This document shows, in pieces, positions 16,530 through 26,210 of a DNA stretch of 64,000 bases (position 1 is its first letter; every line of letters begins with the position of its first letter). The translations under genes and the position numbers were made by a program. Under the pieces are notes generated by a model. The model was not told the DNA's origin, did not search any database, and worked only from the letters and a program-made list of their open reading frames with translations. Source of the DNA: Microcystis aeruginosa FD4. GTDB taxonomy: Bacteria; Cyanobacteriota; Cyanobacteriia; Cyanobacteriales; Microcystaceae. The stretch lies in contig NZ_CP046973.1 in assembly GCF_009792235.1 (NCBI RefSeq), forward strand, positions 4,774,001-4,838,000, in the 5' to 3' direction.

Positions 16530-17860
16530 TTGACACTCCCTTCGCACTAAGCGCTTCGGGATTCTTGGTTCCGCTGAGTTTCCTTAACCTGACAGGACCT
16601 ATCCAATCAAGTCAGAGGGAATCTCTCCCCAAGTGTATCAGTTTCTGTGTGTCCCACCGTACTTAGTCCCCTTTTCAGAATGTTGATAGCGGCGTTAATA
16701 TCTCTATCTTCTGCATAGCCACAGTGAGGACAAATAGGGGTTCTTGTGGATAGAGATTTAGGGACTTTTTGACCACAATTAGAGCAATTTTGACTCGTGT
16801 TATGGGATGGTATGGCTACGGTAGCCTTACCATATTTAAAGCCAAAATATTCTAACCGTTGTCGAAAAGTTAACACTGAGCTTTGTCGAAGTGTTGACCA
16901 AGCCACATCATTAATAGATTTAGCTAGTTTAGAGTTTTTTACCATGCCTTGAATATTTAAGTTGACCTGAGCGATGAAATCGTTAGATTTAATGACGCGC
17001 CATGCCTCTTTTGAGGGCATTGCCTCTACGTTGCCTACTTATTCTTAAATGTTTTCTAGCAGCTCTCTTTCTGTCCCTTTGGTAGTTGTTTGATTGGGGT
17101 TGACCTTTTCTAAACTTTTGGGATTTCTTCCGATTCAAACGGCTTAATCTTTTTTCCGCCTGGCGATAGTATTGCCGTATTTCTACTGTTTCCCCATCAC
17201 TATTAGCGTAGAAAACTTTTAAACCTACATCCAATCCTACACATCTTTTAGTTGGTTCTAGGGGTTTAGCATATTCCCGAATATCAACGCTTAGACAGAA
17301 TTGGACATAATAACCATCTGCTCGTTTAACAATCCTAACTCGTTTAATTTGGTCTAGAGGGTAAAAGTTTAGGTCTCTAGTTCCTTTTAGTTTAACCGTG
17401 CCAATGTTTTTCTTATCTGTGAAAGTAATTTTTTTTCTATCCTCCGATAGTTGACCTCCACAGTTTTTATATTCCACAGAACGATTATTTTTCTGAAATT
17501 TGGGATAACCTTTTTTACCTTTTATTTTTTTTCTTACAATTATCATAGAAACGAGCAATAGCTGACCAGTCACGTTCTGCTGATGCTTGTCTAGCCATAG
17601 AATTTAAAGCATCGACAAACTTAAACTGAATGGCCGCGAACTGCACAATATTTATTGAGAGAATATTTATCGATTTTGTCTTCTCTCTTGGCATCCATCC
17701 AAAGCCTTAATGCTTTGTTTCTGATGAATTGTACTGTACGAATAGCCTCATCGATGGCAGAACACTGACTTGGTTTGACCACGGCTTTCATTTCTAAGAC
17801 AATCATTGCTTATCGACCTCAAACAACTTATTTTAAGTTAACCTGTAGAGCATCGGATTG
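16530..17860 (-). mobile_element. Degenerate tnpB-only IS200/IS605-type element
   Basis: The right end after the tnpB stop (16530-16604) contains an AAGCGCTTCGGGATTC segment. A matching orphan right end lies at 55497-55607. The other boundary is estimated near 17860. No tnpA is present. The element sits just upstream of the response-regulator gene. Confidence 0.65.
16607..17806 (-). pseudogene. tnpB: TnpB, multiply frameshifted and missing a catalytic residue
   Basis: Three frames reconstruct one TnpB: 17806-17621 (N-terminus, MIVLEMKAVVKPSQ), 17573-16989 (with RuvC D in CVGLDVGLKVF), and 17020-16607 (zinc ribbon CSNCG/CPHCG and D in AEDRDINAAINIL). The expected Glu in the ExLNIQGM motif is replaced: the sequence reads FIAQVNLNIQGM. 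At least two frameshifts plus this loss make it inactive. It differs clearly in sequence from the tnpB at 13145. Confidence 0.85.
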
Positions 17861-18068
17861 TCAAGATTTTAGCGTCCACTGAGCCTTTACATTGAGCCTT
17901 TACATTGAGCCTGTCGAAATCTGTCGAAATGTGTCGAAGTGTGGCCAGCGAAGCTCTGTCGAAGTGTCGTGCTTCGTGTCACTGAGCCTGTCGAAGTGCT
18001 GTTTTATATTGGTCGGGGTTTCATCCCGTCGCTAAATGCGAGGGTCTTCACCCCGACATTTGAGATAA
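17807..18068. repeat. Degenerate CTGAGCCTGTCGAAGTG repeats and a hairpin, no gene
   Basis: 17877-18000 holds several degraded tandem copies of TTGAGCCTGTCGAA / CTGTCGAAGTG. It is followed by GTCGGGGTTTCATCCCG...ACCCCGAC (18010-18053), a stem-loop reminiscent of the left-end hairpins of IS200/IS605 elements. No convincing reading frame is present. This is likely a graveyard of small elements at the edge of the tnpB element. Confidence 0.5.
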
Positions 18069-18095
18069 AGAAAAAACCTCGGTTAATGTCCGAGG
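18069..18095 (-). terminator. Terminator of the subtilase gene
   Basis: Read on the minus strand: CCTCGG-ACATTAA-CCGAGG followed by six T. It lies about 100 bp beyond the stop of the peptidase gene. Confidence 0.75.
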
Positions 18096-18196
18096 CTGCT
18101 GTTGTAGGAGAACTCAAGGCAAAACAAAAGGAAGATACCAAAACCAAAGAGGTTTTGAGCGGTAAATCACCTTTGTTGTCCCATTGTAACCCCTGT

Positions 18197-19975
18197 TTAA
18201 GCGTATCGGGAGGAAGTAGCACTTTTTAGGGCTAAATAACCTAAACCGAGACATAAAAGCGCATTTACGCCCAAAAATGCCTGAGCGATCGTACCAGAAC
18301 CTAACCAGATCAGAGTAGGATGGATAACAGCACTGATACCTAAAGTCACCGCCATAGCTAAAGATGCCCCCACCGCTAACCATTTTGCTTGGGGATGACC
18401 CAAAAGCAGGGCAATCAGGACAAAGGGCAGGATAACACTGGCAAAAAGCGGATTGAGGGCAGAACTTCCCTGAATAACGCCTCCTAGGTCGGAAAGAGAA
18501 CTACCCAGCACTCGGAAAGGCCATTGGGGTAAATCGAAGATATAAAGACCTCTGAGGAAAAATAAGCCAGAACTGCCAAAAATTAGACCAGCATTCAAAA
18601 ATACGTTCCAAGAGAAGGGAAAATAATTTCTCAGTAGCCAAGCGAGGAGATAAGAACCCAAAACCATCGCCATTTTGGGTAAAACCGCCACCGCGCCGCC
18701 ATCAATCCAGAAACGGGGATTGAGATAACCGTTATCGCGCAACCAACGCCAAAAATCCCGGAAAGTAATCTGTCCTTTTAGGGCTAATTGTACGGCACTG
18801 CCCGCGTCTAATTGTCCGGCCCCAAAATGATTAAAGGGATCATCATTGATCTTACGGGCCGACTGTTGCAAAACCTCTAAAACTGCATTGGGTTCTTTAA
18901 TTCCCGCGGCCTTGATTAAAGCTACCACCCCGGCAACGTGAGGGGCTGCCATGCTGGTTCCCTGAAAACCGAGGAACGCTGGTTCCCCCCCTTTAGCGGG
19001 ATCGATGGTTTCTTGGATAATTTTACCCGTATCGGAGCCGCCGGGGGCAGCAATATCGATTCCGGCCCCGAAATTAGAATAGGGGGCTTTATTTCCGGAG
19101 GCATCTACCGCAGAAACGCCGATAACGTGGGGAAAACGGGCAGGATAGGCGGCGGAATTATCATCGGCATTACCGGCAGCGGCGACGATTACCACACCTT
19201 TACTATAGGCATATTCGATCGCCTCTTTCATTACTTGGGTTTCGCCTCCACCCCCTAAACTCATATTGATGACATCGGCTTTATTGTCGACGGCAAAACG
19301 AATCGCTTCGGCAATATCTCCCACGCTTCCCCCACCCGTCCCGGAAAGTACCTTGAGGGGCATAATTTTGGCTTTGTAGGCGATGCCGGCTACCCCGTAG
19401 TTATTATTGGTCGATTGGGCAATTGTTCCCGCTACATGGGTTCCGTGACCGTTATCGTCTTCGGCATTGCTGCGATCATTGACGAAGTCGTAGCCTTCGA
19501 CAAACTCGGTTTCTCGCAGATCGGGAACCATTGATACACCTGTATCAATAACGGCGACGGTGATCCCTTCACCGTGATTTTCTTCCCAAGCGCGTTCGAT
19601 GTTAATTCCCCGCAGGTTCCACTGTTTGCTATAGTCGGGGTCGTTGGGGGCGATAAAAGCATGATAAATATAATCGGGTTCGATCGATTCGGTGTATTTT
19701 TTTACGTCGGAATTGCGGAGAGTTTTCAGGAGTTGGCTATCTCCATCGACAGTGTAAAGATGTTCCTCGATGGAAAAGATACTATTTAAACTGGTGGTTT
19801 TTCCCGCTTTTTTGTTGATAGCATTTAACTGCTCATCGAGGACGCTGACGGGTATATCGTCTTTAAAGTCGATTAAAATTGATTGATATTCGCCCCGATT
19901 TGCTAATCCGGTAAAGTTAAAGAGAGCAAATCCTAGACCGATAATGAATAGGGTTAACAATAAAATTTTTTTCAT
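18197..19975 (-). CDS. S8 (subtilisin-like) serine peptidase with C-terminal membrane domain
   Basis: A 592-aa protein. It has an N-terminal signal/anchor helix (residues 2-22), a propeptide-like region (to ~110) and a subtilase catalytic domain with Asp144 (AVIDTGV), His177 (NGHGTHVAG), oxyanion Asn268 and Ser340 (GTSMAAPHVAGV). The last ~150 residues are unusual: about five hydrophobic helices (from LPKMAMVLGSYLLAWLL onward). The peptidase would sit outside the cytoplasmic membrane, tethered at both ends. It may process surface or periplasmic proteins (inference). The start is supported by the signal sequence; a terminator follows. Confidence 0.9.
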   Translation of the reverse strand: MKKILLLTLFIIGLGFALFNFTGLANRGEYQSILIDFKDDIPVSVLDEQLNAINKKAGKTTSLNSIFSIEEHLYTVDGDSQLLKTLRNSDVKKYTESIEPDYIYHAFIAPNDPDYSKQWNLRGINIERAWEENHGEGITVAVIDTGVSMVPDLRETEFVEGYDFVNDRSNAEDDNGHGTHVAGTIAQSTNNNYGVAGIAYKAKIMPLKVLSGTGGGSVGDIAEAIRFAVDNKADVINMSLGGGGETQVMKEAIEYAYSKGVVIVAAAGNADDNSAAYPARFPHVIGVSAVDASGNKAPYSNFGAGIDIAAPGGSDTGKIIQETIDPAKGGEPAFLGFQGTSMAAPHVAGVVALIKAAGIKEPNAVLEVLQQSARKINDDPFNHFGAGQLDAGSAVQLALKGQITFRDFWRWLRDNGYLNPRFWIDGGAVAVLPKMAMVLGSYLLAWLLRNYFPFSWNVFLNAGLIFGSSGLFFLRGLYIFDLPQWPFRVLGSSLSDLGGVIQGSSALNPLFASVILPFVLIALLLGHPQAKWLAVGASLAMAVTLGISAVIHPTLIWLGSGTIAQAFLGVNALLCLGLGYLALKSATSSRYA

Positions 19976-20108
19976 AGATTTCCTAAGAATTTATCATTAC
20001 AAGCCAAGGTTTTTAGTTTTGATGAGAAAATCTGAGCGAAGTTCCCCTATTTTTGTCTCGGTTAAAGATAGAACTAACTGGTTACAAAAAAGTCACCTGT
20101 GGTTTATT

Positions 20109-20543
20109 TTAAGCTCGATCGCCGATCGCTGTTAATTGCCGACTGGCAAAAATAGCTTCGTAGTGGCGATAATGTTTAAATTCGAGGAGATTATAGAAAG
20201 GATCCTCCAGAAAAAAGGTTTTATGTTCGGTTATCTCCCCAGCAAAGCGAGTTTTTGGTTCTAGATAAAATTTTAGTTGATTGACTCGTGCTTGTGCGAG
20301 AAGATTGTCCCAATCGCTGGCATCCGGCAGAATTAGACCAAAATGGCGAGGATAAATGCTATTTTGGGGAGTAAGAGGCGTTTCGGTGACGTGAGCGACC
20401 ACCTGATGACCATAGAAATTTAAGATTATCGCTTTCTCGGTTTCCCTTCCCGCTAAACAACCTAAACCATCACAGTAAAAGCTTTTAGCGGTGGACACAT
20501 CGGTAATCGGAATAGCGAGATGAAAAATTGCAGGTTGATTCAT
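20109..20543 (-). CDS. VOC superfamily protein (glyoxalase/bleomycin-resistance fold)
   Basis: About 144 aa with two beta-alpha-beta-beta-beta units: the first starts FHLAIPITDVSTAKSFYCDGLGC, the second has FFLEDPFYNLLEFKHY. The metal-binding His and Glu pattern is plausible (H in FHLAIP, E in LLEFKHY). Substrate is unknown. I prefer the ATG giving MNQPAIFHLAIP over an upstream in-frame ATG at 20579, because the family's first strand begins right after it. Confidence 0.82.
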   Translation of the reverse strand: MNQPAIFHLAIPITDVSTAKSFYCDGLGCLAGRETEKAIILNFYGHQVVAHVTETPLTPQNSIYPRHFGLILPDASDWDNLLAQARVNQLKFYLEPKTRFAGEITEHKTFFLEDPFYNLLEFKHYRHYEAIFASRQLTAIGDRA

Positions 20544-20697
20544 GGCGATCGAGTTTATCGGCATTCTACTAGGTTCCATTGTAGCGATCGAGGGGCGACT
20601 GTTACAGGAATTTTTTCTTGAAATTGGCCATTACCTAGGATTGGCCGAATAAATCTAAAAACCTTGTTGGATAATATCTTTAGGCTTTTTTGACATC

Positions 20698-20747
20698 AAA
20701 AAGTGCCGACTCTTAGAGTAATCGCAGGGAAATTTTCGGCACTTTTT
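20698..20747 (-). terminator. Terminator after the OvoA-like gene
   Basis: AAAAAGTGCCGA and TCGGCACTTTTT form a 12-bp near-perfect stem around a 26-nt loop, with a T-rich tail on the minus strand. It is placed 25 bp after the sulfoxide synthase stop and could also work on the plus strand. Confidence 0.6.
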
Positions 20748-20771
20748 CCCTGAAAATCGATAAAACCCCAC

Positions 20772-22127
20772 CTAAAGACTTTGTGCGATTCTAAAACCAG
20801 CGTGTTGATAAAAATTCCGGCGAAACCAATTGCGATAGTAGGGGAGGATTTCTGTGCCGTTAGTCACCCAAGCTCCTCCTAACATCATTTTATGTTGACT
20901 ATTAAAGAAAGGAGTGGAATTGTCAGCATAGAGGTAATGGGGTTGAAAGTCAGTTAAGGGATTAAAATCATCTTCTAGCCATTCCCAGACGTTACCGCGT
21001 AAATCATAAATTTCTGAGTTATTGCCCGTATTTTTTAACATTCCCACGGGAGTGGGAGAACAGAATTTTAAATTGAGGTTATAGTCCTCAAAGTTATCGT
21101 TTTCTAGGGTATAACATCGATTTTTTTGACTGCCATAGGTGACTAAATTCCACTCAGCTTCCGTCATTAAACGTATTCCTTGACCTTGAAAACGACAGTA
21201 GGCGATCGCTTCATAATAGTTCACTTCTACTGGCCAATCGAGAGGTAAATCGAAAACATCAAACATGGCTCGATATTGATAATTTCCGCGCTCATCTACC
21301 AGCCAAAATTTAGGATATTTGACTCGATAATGATTTTTCCATTGCCAAGCTTCCTCATCCCAATAACTGGGATTTTCGTAGCCACCATCATCGACAAATT
21401 CTTTAAATTCTCCGTTGGTAATCATATATTTACTCACCAGAAAATTGTTAACTTGAACTTGACGATAACCATACTCATTATCCCAACCATAAATAGGAGA
21501 ATCTTGGGGTTTACCAATTTCTACTATTCCCCCAGAAACCTCCACCATTTGATTAGGATAAACTGGACCCAAAGCAGGAGCATAATGCCAACCTTGAGGA
21601 CGTTGCAGACAATCTAGAGGCAGTTGTCTGAGTAACATTGAAGATGTTTCAAAGTGAACACGCTGATGCTCAATTCCCATCATTAATGACCAGAGATAAT
21701 GCTGAGGATGAATGGGAAGATTAAGGGGGATATTTTTAATTATTTCGACCACAATTTCAGAGACTTGTTGCCGATATTCCCAAACTTTAGCCACCCCGGG
21801 CCATTGAATATGAGCGATAGCAGAGTTTAATTCTGCGGGAGTTGCTGGATCTACTCCCACTCCAAACAATAATTCATAGTCAGGATTAGGGCTTTTTTTT
21901 AATAGGTTAACCATCTGCAATTTATTCAGATAAAAAGCGGCAGCATGACCTAAATAAAAGATGAGGGGATTTCTTAAATCATCAGGGTTACAATAAAAAG
22001 CTTCTTCTTTGATGATGCTTTTTAACAGCATATCTTCTAATTGCCAAGCATTGTCAAAATAGTCCAGTATATTTTCTCGACTACAGTTTTTTAGAGAGAT
22101 AGGAGCCTGTGCTTGAATCTTTTCCAT
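20772..22127 (-). CDS. 5-histidylcysteine sulfoxide synthase-like (OvoA N-terminal type) enzyme
   Basis: A 451-aa non-haem iron enzyme. The DinB-like N-terminal domain supplies a three-His iron site: H61 (FYLGHAAAFY), H154 and H158 (GIEHQRVHFETS). The C-terminal half (~195-451) is an FGE-sulfatase (formylglycine-generating) fold with GGAWVTNGTE and RRNFYQHAGFRIA. Local sequence (LRNPLIFYLGH, GIEHQRVHFETSS) matches OvoA rather than classic EgtB. OvoA couples histidine and cysteine with O2 at the imidazole C5. The C-terminal methyltransferase domain of full OvoA is absent. An EgtD-like methyltransferase lies 40 bp upstream, so the product could be ovothiol- or ergothioneine-like. Confidence 0.8.
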   Translation of the reverse strand: MEKIQAQAPISLKNCSRENILDYFDNAWQLEDMLLKSIIKEEAFYCNPDDLRNPLIFYLGHAAAFYLNKLQMVNLLKKSPNPDYELLFGVGVDPATPAELNSAIAHIQWPGVAKVWEYRQQVSEIVVEIIKNIPLNLPIHPQHYLWSLMMGIEHQRVHFETSSMLLRQLPLDCLQRPQGWHYAPALGPVYPNQMVEVSGGIVEIGKPQDSPIYGWDNEYGYRQVQVNNFLVSKYMITNGEFKEFVDDGGYENPSYWDEEAWQWKNHYRVKYPKFWLVDERGNYQYRAMFDVFDLPLDWPVEVNYYEAIAYCRFQGQGIRLMTEAEWNLVTYGSQKNRCYTLENDNFEDYNLNLKFCSPTPVGMLKNTGNNSEIYDLRGNVWEWLEDDFNPLTDFQPHYLYADNSTPFFNSQHKMMLGGAWVTNGTEILPYYRNWFRRNFYQHAGFRIAQSL

Positions 22128-22167
22128 GTTTTTATGCCTCTATTACTGATAAAAATGTTTTCATTAT

Positions 22168-23179
22168 TTACGGTGATAATTGACAGAGAATTAAACCGAA
22201 TAAATTTTCAGGATCGGTGAAACCCTTAAGCGGTTTTAATCCCTTTGATTCTAGGTCTTTTTGCATAGTTTCTAGGTTGAATTTACGGGATATTTCTGTT
22301 AAAATACTCTCCGATGCTTGAAAATTAACCGTTAAATCGAGTTTTTTAAGATGGACAGGGTGAGTTTTTTGACAAATTAAATACATTTCAATTTGAGATT
22401 GCTCTTGATTATAGATAGCTTGATGACTAAATAAATCTAGGTTAAAATCAGCTTGAAAACGCCAATTTAAATGGGAAAGCATATTTAAATTAAAAGCGGC
22501 TGTCACCCCTTGTGCATCATTATAAGCTGCTTCTAAAATTGCCGATGGTTTTTGGAGATCAATCCCTAATAAAAAATAATCTCCAGCTTTGAGGACAGTG
22601 GCAATTTTTTCTAAAAATTTATCACATTCAGCCGCAGAAAAATTACCGATCGAACTTCCCAAGAAAAAAATCATTCTGGTATTATCGGAAGCGTTTTGAT
22701 AATAGGCTAAGGCCTGTTCATAGGTTCCAATTAACCCCTGAATAAGTAAATTAGGATATTCTTTTTGTAATTCTATGGCACTAGCTTGGAGAATAGTTTT
22801 CACTAACATCAATAGGTACATATTTAGAGGATTTTTGCTGGTGATAATAAGCGTCCAATAACAGACGAGTTTTAGTGGAACTACCACTGCCTAATTCGAT
22901 CAATTCGCAGGCTCCTGTATAGGCGACAATTTCTGGGGCATATTCTTGAAGAATAGCCGCTTCTGTCCTAGTGGGATAGTATTCTGGCAATTGACAGATT
23001 TCTTCAAAAAGTTGGGAACCTTGCCGATCATAAAAATATTTAGATGGTAAACTTTTGGGGGTTTGAGTTAATCCTTCAATCACATCTTTTCCCTCATCTT
23101 TAACTATATTTTGACCAGTAGCGGAAGTAACTAGATACTCAATTTGTAATAGTTCTTGGTTAGATGGGTTAAGCTGCAT
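22168..23179 (-). pseudogene. egtD: EgtD-like histidine N-alpha-methyltransferase, one-base frameshift
   Basis: The N-terminal frame (start chosen at ATG 23179, MQLNPSNQ) has SLPSKYFYDRQGSQLFEEI and the SAM-binding LIELGSGSSTKTRLLL. The second frame continues ASAIELQKEYPNL and MIFFLGSSIGNF to QLSP. These motifs are those of the EgtD family, which trimethylates histidine for ergothioneine. The frames cross near 22830, in GTGAAAACTATTC. Removing one A gives a continuous PIDVSETILQASAIEL. Only a single extra base is involved, so it may be a recent mutation or a sequencing error. It is the first gene of the pair with the sulfoxide synthase. Confidence 0.82.
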
Positions 23180-23407
23180 AGATTCTCCGATTATTCTCAA
23201 TTTTTTTGATTGTTCTCGATCGATACCGAGGATGAAATCCACTTTGACAGCTTGAATGCTGGCAGAGATTATCGTTCCCCGGTAATTTTACCATAAAACG
23301 CCGCAAAATTTACCTCTTGTCTAGATAGACAAAGTTTGTGGATCGTAAATAAAAGCTGTTAAATCGATCGAGATGGGTGCTGATGTTATCCAAGCAAAAT
23401 TATCGGT

Positions 23408-23692
23408 TCAATTAATCAGTAAAGACTGCATTTCCTCTAAAGTAAGATTTTCTTGAATGTAGCGAGGTTTAAGGGGATGATAGGGACTAGCAAGACGATC
23501 TATCCTAATAATTGTCGCCGTTTCAGGAATGAGCGGAATATCTGGATCGTAGGGGGTGCTGCGGGTAAGGGAACTAGAAAAACCTTTAAAAATAGAGATT
23601 TCTTCCTCCTCCCCATCCACAGCAATAGTCACCAATAAAACCTCTTGGGGATTTTTAAGGGTGTATTGTTCGAGTTGTTGACCAATATTCAT
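23408..23692 (-). CDS. Conserved cyanobacterial hypothetical protein, ~94 aa
   Basis: Starts MNIGQQLEQYTLKNPQEVLLVTI (an upstream in-frame ATG at 23710 is an alternative). Beta-rich N-terminal half with an acidic VDGEEEEISIFKGF stretch, ending in an acidic helix NLTLEEMQSLL. I think of small cyanobacterial and plastid hypothetical proteins but cannot assign a function. It ends 14 bp or so after the DUF3177 gene upstream, so the two are probably cotranscribed. Confidence 0.65.
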   Translation of the reverse strand: MNIGQQLEQYTLKNPQEVLLVTIAVDGEEEEISIFKGFSSSLTRSTPYDPDIPLIPETATIIRIDRLASPYHPLKPRYIQENLTLEEMQSLLIN

Positions 23693-23724
23693 AGAAAAAT
23701 GGCTAATCATCGATAGCTAAAAAC

Positions 23725-24318
23725 TTACTGTTGTAAAGCTGAACGTCCCTGTTTGCCAAGGCGAATAAGAAGAAAATGGGCAAAATAGAGAGTATAAAAA
23801 GAGAGACCAACTAAACCAAAAAAGCCCAAAACATTAGCGGTAGCTTCTGAATGAAAAATCTCGCGAAACTGCCATGGTGCTTCCTGCCAAACCTGACAAT
23901 AGGGAGAATTTAGCAATTCCCCTGACATAGCACAGGAGAGAAAAGGTAAGGTAGAAATTGCGCCCAAAGGACAATAAATCGTAACTGCCCAACGCCAAGC
24001 AGTGGTGACAAATTTAATCGGACTGGCGGGTAAATCTTTAATTTCATCGTTAATATCCACCCAAAACCAGAGGGAAATCGGGATTAAAATCTTAGCTAAA
24101 AAACTGGTAACAAAACCAATCGGCCAGGAAGCAATCATTAAATATACGGTAATTAACAAAAGACTAGCCACTCGCCAATAGATAATCAACAATTTTTGTA
24201 ATGATTCGATTTTTGCAAATAAAGACCAAATCAACAAAATTGCCGGAATAATCACCGTAAATAGGACGGCTAAACGATAATCTATCCAAACGAGAGGACG
24301 AAACCAAAGTTGATTCAT
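23725..24318 (-). CDS. DUF3177-like membrane protein
   Basis: A 197-aa protein with about five hydrophobic helices, starting MNQLWFRPLVWIDYRLAVLFTVI. It carries a conserved-looking polar segment WFWVDINDEIKDLP and a Cys-containing loop (SCAMSGELLNSPYCQVWQ). The pattern matches the cyanobacterial DUF3177 family of unknown function. It stands directly upstream of the 94-aa gene. Confidence 0.7.
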   Translation of the reverse strand: MNQLWFRPLVWIDYRLAVLFTVIIPAILLIWSLFAKIESLQKLLIIYWRVASLLLITVYLMIASWPIGFVTSFLAKILIPISLWFWVDINDEIKDLPASPIKFVTTAWRWAVTIYCPLGAISTLPFLSCAMSGELLNSPYCQVWQEAPWQFREIFHSEATANVLGFFGLVGLSFYTLYFAHFLLIRLGKQGRSALQQ

Positions 24319-24403
24319 AAACTATTCAGACATAATTACACTGTCAACATTTTACTGTCTTCGGACGCAGGAGCCAAAATCGGTCACAGCTTGACCAACA
24401 AAC

Positions 24404-24442
24404 AAAAAAACGAGAGGCGATCTCTTTATAGTTGAGATCGCC
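24404..24442 (-). terminator. Terminator of cp12
   Basis: Minus strand: GGCGATCTC / GAGATCGCC, a 9-bp perfect stem, followed by a run of T (A7 on the plus strand at 24404-24410). It lies about 50 bp after the CP12 stop. Confidence 0.75.
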
Positions 24443-24493
24443 CTAAAGCTAGGATTCTACTGTGAGGAGAGAAAAAACTGCTGCCTGACTGGA

Positions 24494-24718
24494 TTAATCT
24501 TCATAAAGGCGACACTCGGCGGCATCGGGATTATCAGCACAATACTTTTCAAAGTAGGTTTTTTGGGGATGGTCTTGACGTTGGTGGGCTGCTTCTGCTT
24601 GTAATTCTTCCACCGCATCCCAAGCGGCGGCACATTCACCAGAGGTGGCACCTTCCGTACTACAGACGGCTCTGGCATTTTCTAGCTCTTCTTGAATTTT
24701 ATCTTGGATATTGCTCAT
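24494..24718 (-). CDS. cp12: CP12, Calvin-cycle redox switch protein
   Basis: A 74-aa protein with both redox Cys pairs (C19/C29 and C60/C69), the AWDAVEELQAEAAH core and the C-terminal YCADNPDAAECRLYED segment that docks on GAPDH. In the dark the oxidised protein ties GAPDH and phosphoribulokinase into an inactive complex, shutting down the Calvin cycle. Length and all key residues are complete. It is monocistronic with its own terminator. Confidence 0.96.
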   Translation of the reverse strand: MSNIQDKIQEELENARAVCSTEGATSGECAAAWDAVEELQAEAAHQRQDHPQKTYFEKYCADNPDAAECRLYED

Positions 24719-25028
24719 GATTCCTCTGGAATTGATCTATTGATACTCTAACAATTATACAGCCACCTTCTCAAACCACAGGATCGGTTATCCCACTCGA
24801 TCGCCTTTCCTGTTCTATTAAGCCGATCCTAGCGCAATTTTTGGGGAATTTAAGATCAAGATTTCCTGACCAGGCCAATTTTTAGCCCAGATTTCCCAGA
24901 AATCCCTCTGGCATTTCTCCCCAGGATAGACAGCGAGCAGAACCATATACCGACTTATTTAGGCCGTCTTACCAGTCTCGATGCTCCCTTAGACGCGGTG
25001 GCGCAGATCGAATAAGTTATTCTAGGGA

Positions 25029-25346
25029 CTAGGGGAAAAAGACTGTTTTACTGGCAATAGTCAGCATTCCTGTCACCAAAATGCCGACAATGCTAAGGAA
25101 TCCAATGGTGGTAATGTTGACTCGTGCGTTGAGATCGTCAACCCGCTTTTCTAGTCCCGTAACTTTGGCATCTAAGGCCTTAATATCCCCTTTAATTTCT
25201 CCTAAACTGTTTTCGATCGCCTTCTGTCCATTTTCTAGGTTTGTCAGTCGGGACTCGATCGCTGTCAGTCGGGATTCGATCGCTTTCTGTCCGCTAACGA
25301 TTAAATCTTCTAACCTTTTCAGATCATTCTCGGTAACTGCTGTCAT
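25029..25346 (-). CDS. Coiled-coil protein with C-terminal transmembrane helix
   Basis: About 105 aa (start at MTAVTEN; an ATG three codons upstream also fits). A long heptad coiled coil contains repeated AIESRLTAIESRLTNLENGQKAIE units, followed by one transmembrane helix (IGFLSIVGILVTGMLTIA). Such tail-anchored coiled-coil proteins are common in Microcystis, often near repeats. The function is unknown, and the duplicated ATCGAGTCCCGACTGACAG codons make the length variable. Confidence 0.65.
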   Translation of the reverse strand: MTAVTENDLKRLEDLIVSGQKAIESRLTAIESRLTNLENGQKAIENSLGEIKGDIKALDAKVTGLEKRVDDLNARVNITTIGFLSIVGILVTGMLTIASKTVFFP

Positions 25347-25535
25347 CAGTGACAATCCTCTTAAAGTTGAATTTTTCCCAGTCTCCTATCAATACTCTAT
25401 CAATATTTTCTCGGTCGAGCATTTCTACTCTAGAATAAAAGATGTTGCAATCCCTTTTAGGGAATTTCTTAGAAACTTGAGGTATATAAGTGTGACATAA
25501 TCACCGTTTCGCATTTAACCTTCATAACCTGAAAT

Positions 25536-25871
25536 ATGAATATCATTGACGCTTTAAATCTCAAAAACCCCCAAGATTACCCCTCTAGAGAAGCTTATCA
25601 GCAAGATGTTCCCAAAGCGGTACAGGTCTTAATGCGTTTAGGTATTATGGACAATCCCTCGGCCGATTTAACCGCTTCCCTAGACTCTATCCTTGAGAAA
25701 TTACAAGAGGATGAACTGGCTATCTACGGTAGAAAACGCAGTAAACAAGAAATTATCGCCGATTTAAAGCAAGTTAATAGTGAAATTGTCGAACTCGATC
25801 GAGAAATAGCCGACTTAGAATGGCAAATTGCGCTCAAAAAAGCCGAAATATCCGTTAATGAGGCATCTTAG
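25536..25871 (+). CDS. Conserved hypothetical protein, 111 aa
   Basis: A helical protein. The N-terminal segment (NIIDALNLKNPQDYPSREAYQQDVPKAV) is followed by a basic YGRKRSKQEIIADLKQ and a coiled coil (EIVELDREIADLEWQIALKKAEI). No domain recognised. A clean frame with plausible ribosome-binding context, encoded against its minus-strand neighbours. Confidence 0.55.
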   Translation: MNIIDALNLKNPQDYPSREAYQQDVPKAVQVLMRLGIMDNPSADLTASLDSILEKLQEDELAIYGRKRSKQEIIADLKQVNSEIVELDREIADLEWQIALKKAEISVNEAS

Positions 25872-25928
25872 GTTTTTTACCTTGATTCCGGTTCGGTTTC
25901 TGCAAACTGAGCGCAATAATCATCCGCA

Positions 25929-26210
25929 CTAATAAACTTCATCGTGAGTCCCAATTGACTCTAAAAGAATTGCCTGTTTCTGCTCATATTCAACGAATTT
26001 AAAGACAATTCTTAAATCATAGCCCACACTACAAGCATAAGAGTCTTTAAGCTCCCCTTTTAATTTGTGTGTTCTTAATCGAGGTTGAAATGGATCCACG
26101 GATAATAAAGCTAAAGTTTCTTGGATATTTTGAACTAAAAAAGCCTGTTTTTTCACAATTTTTCGAGCATTTCTAATAAATATATTCGAGCGTAATAAAA
26201 CAAAATTCAC
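25929..26210 (-). CDS. RelE/YafQ family mRNA interferase toxin
   Basis: A 93-aa RelE-fold protein with the YafQ-like hallmarks RLRTHKLKGELKDSYACSVGYDLRIVFKF and the C-terminal LLESIGTHDEVY. The catalytic His and Tyr positions appear kept. By family knowledge it cuts ribosome-bound mRNA. It overlaps the antitoxin stop by 4 bp, with the antitoxin first, as is usual for relBE-type operons. Confidence 0.88.
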   Translation of the reverse strand: MNFVLLRSNIFIRNARKIVKKQAFLVQNIQETLALLSVDPFQPRLRTHKLKGELKDSYACSVGYDLRIVFKFVEYEQKQAILLESIGTHDEVY

